64,000 nucleotides of DNA from Hepsetus odoe. Its lineage: Eukaryota; Chordata; Actinopteri; Characiformes; Hepsetidae. Under the pieces are notes generated by a model. It was not told the DNA's origin. It saw only the letters and a list, made by a program, of their open reading frames with translations, and searched no databases. Location: the NCBI GenBank assembly GCA_017165825.1, contig CM029370.1, forward strand, positions 11,855,267 through 11,919,266. The letters run 5' to 3'. This document shows, piece after piece, positions 55,400-64,000 of this stretch; position 1 is the first letter of the stretch; every line of letters starts with the position of its first letter. Both the position numbers and the translations under genes were made by a program.

Positions 55400-56055
55400 G
55401 TGAATATCTGCAGAATGGCACAGCTTATTATCCTGCTCAAAGAGGCCAATGACATTAGGGACATACTGATGACATGAAGGGGATTAATTGGTCTACAGCA
55501 ATGTTTAGGTAGGAGTTACATCTCAAAGTAACATCCACATGAGTATAAAGACTCAGGATTTTCCAGCAGAAAAATTGGCCAGAGCATCACACTTCACCAA
55601 CTTTCCTTTTTTCCATGGCACATCCTGGTGCCAACACTTCTACAAGTGAGCAAAGCATATGACCAGTTACGACACACTGCAATTTCAACATCCTTTCTAT
55701 CCTAGCAAGCATTAACCTTTTCAGCAATTTGTGCAACAGTAGCTCACCTGGAAGAGCAAACCAGATGGGCTAACCTCCTTGACCCTTGACCAACCAGTGT
55801 GTATTGGTAACATCCCACAAAGCTATGCCTGCTCATTGCCATTTGGCCCTCATCAAGGTCACTCAAATCCTTACACGCGTGCACATTTTCCGCTACGATG
55901 ACAGAAAATGACAGACGACAGCTTTAAGAAATGACTGTTCTTTTCTGCTTAACGTATCCCATCCCGTGACAGTAGCTACTGTAATGAGATTATCAAAATG
56001 TCATTCACTTCACCTGGTCAGTGGCTTTAGAAGTGTAGCTGATCGGCATATGTTG
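55400..56055 (-). mobile_element. Decayed Tc1/mariner transposon, family 2, copy c
   Basis: attatcctgctcaaagaggc, caatgtttaggtaggagtt, ggcacatcctggtgccaaca and ttcacttcacctggtcagtg follow the order of the same teleost Tc1 family as 37479-37950. Its right end at about 56035-56050 (gtagctgatcggcatatgt) matches that family's terminus. The left half is missing. Confidence 0.7.
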
Positions 56056-56489
56056 TGAAGTACAGGCTGATAATGAACAAAACATTCATATAGTTCACCA
56101 ACATTCATGACAATGTGTGAATACCTTGTGCATTTGAACTGAAGACATGGAATATTAGGTTCATCATGAAATTCAACCAACATGCAGGAGTTCATGCTAC
56201 ACATTAGTAATAAGATAAGATTAGTTGCGACATCTGTAGCGTCTGTATTTGCAAAACATTTTTGGAACGAGCAAAACTGAAGCCTGTTTGTGTGGCTAAA
56301 ACATTAAAGACACAAGCTACAGTGCGTCATGGGCTCATTAGCAAGACACTCAAAACAACCCCATTATGAGGCCACAGTAGCTTCTAACTGTGCTACCATA
56401 AGGACACCCATGACCAGCAGGGATTTTATTTACATTAAAAAGTACAAATTCTGAGCAGAAATCTGCTTTAGAGACTATAATTTACTTAC

Positions 56490-56673
56490 TTGATCTAGGG
56501 CTCCAAGAGGGTGTGCATGGAGGGGAGCACTGTGGATGTTGTCCACTGCACTTGTGTGATGATTTCGGGCAAGCAGAGATGCACAGCAGAGGGGGCTACG
56601 GCGCCATGCCCTCTCTCTCATGTAGCACCATCCCACCGGGGGAGGCAGAAAACCACTGGTCACTGTACACAGC
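56490..56673 (-). other. NCOA1: Candidate 5' non-coding exon of NCOA1 (184 nt)
   Basis: On the minus strand: acceptor tttttttctgcag, then 184 nt of clearly higher GC than the flanks (starting GCTGTGTACAGTGACCAG), then a full consensus donor CAA|GTAAGTAA. The boundary quality and composition make this the best upstream exon candidate. It contains an ATG whose frame stays open to the donor (44 codons). Confidence 0.5.
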
Positions 56674-58045
56674 CTGCAGAAAAAAAATAAATAAATAAAA
56701 GAATTAAAAAAAGAAAGAAAAGAAACACAGCTCAAGCCATTTTGAACAAACTGTATACACAACTTAACTTTTTCTTAGCATGCAAATGGTCAGAACCACA
56801 AGGAAAACACTTTAGTAAAAAAGCCATTTGGATAAAATTAAGAAAAGTGATTTGATCAAAGCACAAATATGAATTCCCCTAACAATCTTTGGAATGTGTT
56901 AAAAGCATGTCATCACGTTTTACCAAGGAGCTTAATTTGATTTGTCAAAAAAAGAATGAAATAAAAATTACTTAACAAGCTGCATATTTTATTTGTCATT
57001 TCACAAATTTGGTAATCACAAGTAAGATCTGTGTTCTGTGACCAACAAGGAAATAACAAAAAGCACTGATATTTCCAGCTAAACATGTTGAGACTCTTAT
57101 CCTGTCAAACATTCAGATTTTCAAGTCAGGCTTTCCATAAGCAATGCACTATGAATGGGAGAGATGCTATGCATGTGTTCACAAAACAAGGAGGCCAAGT
57201 ACCAAATACTCGGTCATGACACTTTTCCTGACCAATTAGATCAAAAGAACCTTAAAAAAATGCCTTCAATGACTGCAGTTACTGAGAACCATTAACTGCA
57301 ATTTCAGGCATAAAATGTAGAATAATATTAAAAACAGAAGCTTTTTTATTTAGCTTCTTTATTTAACATTTTCTTACAAACAATAAGAATATCATAAGCA
57401 CCTTTTAAGAAAGAAAAAACACTAATGAATCATTCGATATCAACTCAACAGGAGATATCTGCAATGAATAATAACACTTTCCCATAGAAAGTTTAAGAGA
57501 AAGCAATCCTTCTTGGGAAACACACAGTGAAAACATGTTTGTTTGGTTTTTTGTTTTTTTGGGTTTTTTTTTTTAAAGATGTGACAGTTAATGTGAATAT
57601 GAATTTTTTTTTTATTAAAAGGTTTTGTTGATGTGAAATATGAAATAATTTGAATAATGTAAACCTTTCAGCAAAAACTATTTAACTGAACACATTGCAA
57701 ATGTTAAGCACAAACTGCATCCAAATACAGAAGGGAAATACCGATCAGTAAGGCTTATAATGCACATACTGAGAATCTCAAAAATTAGGAAATTAAGCAC
57801 TGAGGGAGAAAGAAAAATTATTATCTCTAGAACTACAGAAGCTTTTGAGAGTACAATGTCCCATTAATTTAATCAAAGGTTTAACATCATTAAATTTAAT
57901 TGATTTATTTTTCTTTTTTTGAGAAAATCCATTAAATGACCCAGAGAAATGACAGTTAATGTTAAGTGGCACAATCCCACTATACATTTTCAGTCAGAAA
58001 TTGATCTCTAGTTTGAAATCAAATTGTATCTCATCAAACACACTC

Positions 58046-58063
58046 AAAAAAAAAAAAAAAAAC

Positions 58064-58097
<34 letters not shown>
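58046..58097. repeat. Poly-A followed by (AC)n microsatellite
   Basis: A run at 58046-58062 followed by a pure AC tract to 58097. Confidence 0.9.
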
Positions 58098-58099
<2 letters not shown>

Positions 58100-59340
58100 G
58101 GATCCAGAGAAGAAGTGGTGGAAATAGAGAATGGCTCTTATTTCACTGAGAGGGCTGCTTTGTTTGTTTTTCCTAGTAGCATTCTGGTGTAACCAAGTAC
58201 GGTCAGTATAATAGAACAAAGGTCCCAAACAAAGGGTTTAGCCCAAGTATAAAAATCTCTTTCTGTACGGTCGCTCTGGCCAGATTCCAACGAAACGGTC
58301 GACCATGAACAGCACAGGGTCTTTATATGATGCCTAGTTTAAGAAATGGAAAAAGTATAGCATAGATCTGACCAACTACTGCAAACTAATTATCTCAAAT
58401 ATAAAAGAGGGTAAAACAAATAGAAGTCATGTGGCTACATCCACACACATCTACACTGACTATCATGAGAAAGATGCTGTTATCAGCAGCTCACTTCAAT
58501 TGCAAGAGATTCAACAGGTGACCTACTCTTCACTCATGCCTAAGCATTATGAGTGGCTTGACAGCAAGACAGCAATCATGTTTCAACTAAACTAGACTTC
58601 AGGCAGTTCCTGGGATGGTTAGCCAATTCACCAGTGTTGACATCAACAAAAAAAAAAAAAAAAAAAAAAAAGACCAAATCGGTCTCAAGATACTGACCTA
58701 AGCAATAAGAATTCTTCCTAACCAGGTTGCTGCAAAGTAAAACAAGAAAGGTCCCACTAACAAGCATGTAAAATGTTTCAATAGAAGATCCGCAGTGTTT
58801 CTCATACCTTAATCCACATTGAGTGAAAGTTGCACCACCATCTTTTTTCCTCAATAAAAATCTCAATTTCAATATTAAAAGCCGAAGGGGGTGCCAGTGC
58901 CGCCAAAGGATACAAGCAGCCAGGCTGTGGAATGTGTACTTGAAGTAACTAATGTCGCCGAATTGCTACAACATCCTGTACTTCTGAACTTTGGCGTGAG
59001 ACTTTCACTCCCACCTCTTCAAATGTGTAAATTTGCATCCTGAGGCAAAGGGAGCAGGCGGCAGATGCTACATTCGTGAAATGTGCTGCCTCTTCTCCAG
59101 CCTATCAGAGAAGGGATGCAGACTGCAAGTAAAAGTCCTTAAGGTCCACAACGGTGCATAAACCACCTCCATGTTCCTCACTGGATCCTGCATGGTCTTC
59201 CACAAATCACACTCTCAGTCTTTACTCAAGAAGAACTTCCAATGGCCAACCTGAACAGACTTTCTTTCCTTTTCCTTCCTCTCTCTCTTTCATTTGCTAG
59301 TTCTCTCCCTCTTGTGCTTTCAACCCCCACACATTCTCAC

Positions 59341-59470
59341 AGTCTGCTGCACAAGCTCTTTTTTTTTTCCAGAGAGATGAGAATGTAGGTCAGCTTCTCT
59401 GACGACTGGGGAGGCACAGCTGAGCGCCCCTCTCCAGGCTGCGGCAGTGAGCCGCTCGCACCAATACAGA
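59341..59470 (-). promoter_or_regulatory. Possible NCOA1 first exon/promoter patch
   Basis: A GC-rich island in AT-rich surroundings containing gcgcccctctccaggctgc and gagccgctcgcaccaatac. The minus strand has a CCAAT-complement ATTGG upstream and a possible donor AGACT|GTGAGA at 59340. This fits a first exon read leftward, but nothing decides it. Confidence 0.25.
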
Positions 59471-62127
59471 GGGAAAACAATCTAGAGTGGTGCTGAATGA
59501 CAGCATATCAGTGTCGCTGGCTTAGTCGCTCTGACTAAACCTTTGCTACACATGTTTGCTCGTGTGCCAAACAGTTTAAAACAAATGGATAAATTACAGC
59601 TTTCAGGAAAAAAAAACAACAAAAAAAAAAAGACCTTCCAACCTTTCTAGGTCATCCAAAAAAGCATAAACTCATTCAACTTGACGGTAAGAGCGAAACT
59701 GAAAGGGTCCAGTAAAGGGGAGAAGAATGTGGTGTAGTAGCTGTTCTTTTCTAAAGTGGTCAGGCCTGGTCATACATTCAATATAAATATACTTCATACA
59801 TAAACAGCAGCTGCCTTCATTTTTTTCCATTTTCCAGGAAACTTGTCAGTCTTGGAATTGCCAGCATATGCACTACTTTACATTAGTGAAGCCACACATG
59901 CACATAATGTACATACACCAAAATAACACTAACCATACAAGGCAGAGAACTGTTTTTGGTTAGTGTTATCTTCTGAACACTGGCTCGTGAAGAGCGTATT
60001 TATCCGTTAATTTTTTTAGCAGAGAAAAAAAAAGGAAACAAAAAAGGAATCTGGAAGAAGGAAAAAAGAAGACAAAGAACTAAATAAGTTTTTTTTTAGG
60101 CAAAAAGAATTTAGCAGAAGGAAAAAACAGACCAACAAAAAGAAGCAGCTGTAGATCAAAAAGATGCAAGGAGAAAGATCAATTTTACAAAATACTAAAA
60201 ATCTTATCTGCAAATTTACTACCACTAGTTTCTACAGTACCAATCTGACATTTTTTAATGAAAAGAAGAAAAAGGGGAAAAAAAAAAAAAAACGTATGGG
60301 ATGTATGGGATGTCCATATGGGAGTTAATTACTTTCCATTACTAACCACTAGTTGACTAGCCAGCAGCCTACTTTCTCAACCGCTAACAGCCTGTTTATG
60401 AGACTTGTCACACTCACAATAATGACAGCAGTAATGAAGCCCACTAAAGCATTAAAAGGAAGATCTAAAGAGCAAACACTTTCAGTTTCCCCCATGTGCA
60501 TTCTTCAGCAAAACTCCAAGCTTATAATTGGCCTGTTAAAGATTATTGTACGGGCAAGGCTGACATGTCTTGAAGCACATGACTATAATGACTACTCAGC
60601 AAACCTAATGAATGAAATTGTCAGTGCCACACAGACTGCCGACTGGATAATAAAAAAAATTAATACAAATGATTACAATTTGACTACTTGGCTAATGCAA
60701 TAACAGACACAATCCTGTTCATTTCCAGCAAGAAAAGTTGGATATTTGTCTAAAATTAAATCTAAGACACTATTCTTTGTACATATTTCTCATTTGTAAT
60801 TTTTTTTAACCCATCACAATGTTCCACTAAAACGACAAAATAAAAAGTTTGAATACATTTTTCATTCTAAAAGTGATCAGATCCTTTTTGTGTAAACTGC
60901 TAAAGCTTCAGCAGCATCAATCAGCCCCTGTGGCACAATATGATATGCAATCACATGATATCTTCATTTAATCAAAAAGGCACCAGTAGCGTTAGTCAAG
61001 TAGGAGTATACATAGCCCGTGCGCAGGAGAGAGGCTGCAATATAAAAGGCAAACAAAAATATTTCAGAAACATCACAGCAAATTCATCATTCAACTTTAT
61101 GTAGCACTACAAAAGTAAAAGAGGACTGCTAATCGCAACAGACTACAAACTACTGACCTCACTTTGTTATTTATTTCTTATACTTGTGCAGTAAAATGAA
61201 GGAACTGGAGTGAAACTTTTTCTTCTACAGTTGCTCATACAAATGATGAAACCCAACAATTAGGTAACCATCATAAGGTAAAGTGCACAGCAGCTGAATG
61301 AATTATATTTTAAAAGTTTGTCTTCTGGTAGAGTGTTTATTTGCACAGAATGATGGAACAAAATGAGAATAAACAGATTTAACTGTGATATTAAATAAAT
61401 TAGAATAATTTCCATAATTTCCAAACTTCTCAATGCAGCTGCTATTAACTCTAGTTATTATCCATTACTTGATTTGGCTCATCTGTACCTCAGTACCATC
61501 AGCAGTGCTGCTTGAGGATTCGAACAAAACTGTGTAATGGCTCAGTGCATTGAGAAGTCGTTACTCTTTACAGCTTACAAGGTAGTTTTTTTTTGTGCTG
61601 TTTTTTTCCACCCCAAGCAACATCCTAGTGATCGTTTGCTGTGTTGGGGATTTTTTTTTTGTTTTGTTTTTTTTTTGCATTTGTTGTAAAAGTTAAGATT
61701 TTTTTGCAAGCTAAAGCACAGTAACTGCCCAGATAAAATAGTTTTTAAAAGTCTGTTTAAATGCCCAAGCCTTTGGCACAGTGCTGTAAATCTGCCTTGG
61801 GCTAGATGTTCTAAATACCACACTCTCACATGTGAGTTCAGTAATGATTCCACAGCCTGTGGAAATGTAAAAATACAAATAGAGCAATGTCTGCCATATC
61901 AATGAAGCAATATCAGTTTTACTCATTCAGATCACAGGCCTAATATAGTATCGGTACAGTCTTCCTTCAAAAGGTCTTTTGAATGACTGAACAGCTATTT
62001 TTCAAAAGACTACCAGAGAATCTTCACTAAAGTGTTCACGGAATATTAAAAGTTGTATTAAGTGGTAGTATATAACAAATCCTCACCCAGCTAATATAAA
62101 TATAATTATTACTAGATGATTATTAGC

Positions 62128-62308
62128 ATTTACATTTCCGGCATTTAGCAGACGCCCTTATCCAGAGTGACTTCCATGTCCTAATTACAGGGACAGTCCT
62201 CCTGGAGCAACTCATGGTTGAGGGTCTTGCTCAGGGCCCCAGTGGTGGAAGTGCTAAAGGTGGGATTCAAACCTGTGACCTCTTGATCCACAGGTCCGTA
62301 GGCATAGC
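62128..62308 (-). repeat. tRNA-derived SINE, copy C
   Basis: tttacatttccggcatttag on the left, the shared body (ccatgtcctaattacaggga), and gggattcaaacctgtgacct (reverse B box) at the right. Same orientation as copies A and B. Confidence 0.87.
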
Positions 62309-63149
62309 CTTAAAAGAAACTTAATATACAACCATCCCACACGACACAGGCATTTTTATCTGATGTAATGATTCTAAAATGAGCCCCAGTTCCAGGAAAC
62401 TGATTTTTACTTGTTTTAACACCGTCAGTCAAATTTGGATACATTTAAATAAATATAGAAAATGTAATAATTCATGAAGATTTCAAACTTTTTGAAGATA
62501 CATTCCTCCTTTTCTTAGTCTTCCATACATAATCAGAATATATGGTATTTTTACCCATTCTCAAAATTTGTCAGTTTGTTTTCCTTTGACCTTGAGCTGA
62601 TGAATAACCAGTGGGTTTTATGGCATTTTTGTCTTCATCTTAATCCTTGTGAAACAATCACAAGAAGTACAGCAAAGACCTTAAAGTCTGAGAGTTTAGA
62701 AAACAAACAAAAATAAGAAATATATTTCAAACTCATAAACTGCTATTAAATTCATGACTAAAATGCAGTTTTACAGCATATGTACAAAAGTATATATTTT
62801 ATACAACATTCGTCAACTTACTCATTTTCATTTAGAGAACAATGAACTGCCAATATTCTAACACAACATATTTAAAATCATTGTTCACTTTGTTTGCTTA
62901 AACCTGCTGAAAACCTGAAAATGCAAATCTTGATGAACCTTTCATGTGCTGGGAATCGAGATACAATATCTAAATAGCACAAACGCCTGCAATGCTTTAA
63001 GTCAACCTGAAACTTATCTTTTGGGTCACACTTCATTTCAAGAGTCCTCAAATATGCTGGCAGATCTTCTGCACGAATTCTAATGGTATCTGATAAAACG
63101 AACTAAAGGTATAATTACAAAACAAGTGAAATCTACACACTAGTTTCTT

Positions 63150-63240
63150 CATTATCTGAGCTGCTTATCCTAACCTGGGCTGTGCCTTTGAGGTGCTTTA
63201 AGCCAATCCCAGCACTCAGAGGGCTAACTACACTGAACTG
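63150..63240 (+). repeat. L2-like LINE 3' fragment
   Basis: tgagctgcttatcctaacct, then taagccaatcccagcactc matches the teleost L2 3' motif present at 23349 and 25354 (agctgggat...actccagcactc). Eroded. Confidence 0.5.
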
Positions 63241-64000
63241 TGAAAGTAGTATTTCCTTTTATGTGATGGTCAATGCATCTGACCTCTACTTGCAAGCCGA
63301 TAAGTGTTTACATTTTAGATAACACTACACTTAGTACAACAGCCAGACCTGTAAGCCAAACATTTATCCAGAAAGAAAAGCATAACACTCAGCACCAAAG
63401 TGAAAATCAAAGCTTGCCACCAAGTTGAGGTGAAAAAAAAATATTGTGGCACCAAACTGGAAGCCCACATGGTTGTGCAGAGCCATATGGCACATGTAGG
63501 CATTTGTTTTCATCTACTGGCCATTCAGCCCTGCAGACCGCCGCTGCATGCTCACAACATAGTAAAGCCACACATGGCTGCAGCCTTCTTCCAGGCATGT
63601 GCACCATTCACCAATGCTTTTACTGGGTATGACCTTGGGCATGCAGCCAATCAAATTTGTCAGCAGTCCATTACAAACCCTCTGCCTGCACCCTATTTGA
63701 ACTGGTTTTAATACTACGCCGTTAGTAGCTCCACATGTCAGACTGCACCTCATAACGGAGCACCTTGGTTTTTTCTCTCATCCCTCTAGAAAGTTCACGT
63801 TGAGGCCAAGTTCAAGTGAATGTGCGCCATGTAGTAGAGCGAGAGCTGCTGCAGGTTGTGAGATCAGGCCCCATGAGCGCGAATGCAAATTGAGACATGA
63901 GGTCCTCACAAAGTTTTACCCAGCATACTCCCCAGCTGCAAACCTACAGTGAAAAGAGAGAGGGGGCGAAGGCACATTTCCATATTCTTCAAACAGCAAG

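Larger units (their letters stand above)
50339..56489 (-). other. Probable 5' non-coding intron of NCOA1
   Basis: Between the two candidate non-coding exons. It holds a G/C- and purine-rich patch (50400-50870), miniature Tc1 copy 3 (53463-54016) with an adjacent palindrome, a SINE/LINE-tail-like fragment (54017-54135) and a decayed Tc1 (55400-56055). No coding gene recognised. Confidence 0.45.
56674..64000 (-). other. Upstream region, probably 5' intron(s) or promoter side of NCOA1
   Basis: No protein-coding exon recognised. It contains homopolymers and microsatellites (58046-58097, 58649-58671), a GC-rich patch at 59341-59470 (possible first exon or promoter), a SINE (62128-62308), an L2-like fragment (63150-63240) and a patch open in several frames (63430-63715). 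The transcription start of NCOA1 may lie here or beyond the window. Confidence 0.45.

Noticed and set aside
60353..60703. 116-codon + strand ORF
   Set aside because: AT-rich sequence with no recognisable domain, no splice context and a composition expected by chance.
63400..63711. 103-codon ORF as a new gene
   Set aside because: Four overlapping frames are equally open and none shows a known motif, so no frame can be preferred; kept only as a finding.

Overview
The window is vertebrate nuclear DNA, and the evidence points to a teleost fish. It is AT-rich and intron-dominated. It carries several Tc1/mariner families, tRNA-derived SINEs and L2/RTE-type LINE fragments of the kinds common in teleost genomes. 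I do not assign a species.

Two genes are certain, and they converge tail to tail. At the left edge on the + strand is the last coding exon of PTRHD1 (285-455), followed by a poly(A) signal at 775-780. Most of the rest is one large gene on the - strand, NCOA1 (steroid receptor coactivator 1, SRC-1). I placed 19 coding exons between 42460 (ATG) and 10428 (TGA). All have GT-AG boundaries, and they join in frame into 4101 nt, that is 1366 residues plus stop. The protein runs from an N-terminal basic tail and bHLH through PAS-A, PAS-B, a Pro/Ser-rich segment with three LXXLL nuclear-receptor boxes, the CBP/p300-binding region and a Gln-rich segment to a C-terminal LXXLL that marks the SRC-1a-type end. 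From memory, mammals have the same PTRHD1/NCOA1 neighbourhood.

Region by region: 1-800 PTRHD1 end; 800-5400 intergenic, with a damaged Tc1 transposon and a miniature Tc1 derivative; about 5400-10427 the 3' side of NCOA1, including a dinucleotide repeat around an assembly gap; 10428-19430 the dense exon cluster for the C-terminal two-thirds; 19431-25130 an intron with a second miniature Tc1 copy and a nearly end-to-end RTE-like LINE carrying a nested L2 fragment; 25131-26900 PAS-A exons; 26901-42371 two long introns around the bHLH exon; 42372-42477 the start-codon exon; 42478-64000 probably 5' non-coding introns of NCOA1, with two good non-coding exon candidates (50300-50338 and 56490-56673) and more transposon debris.

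I found no evidence of an unknown multi-gene system. The most interesting hypotheses are: a predicted spliced upstream ORF of 63 codons whose stop overlaps the NCOA1 start as ATGA; an added LXXLL in the CBP-binding segment; a long-TIR miniature Tc1 family caught with two different internal deletions; and a nested retroelement insertion with both sets of target-site duplications readable.
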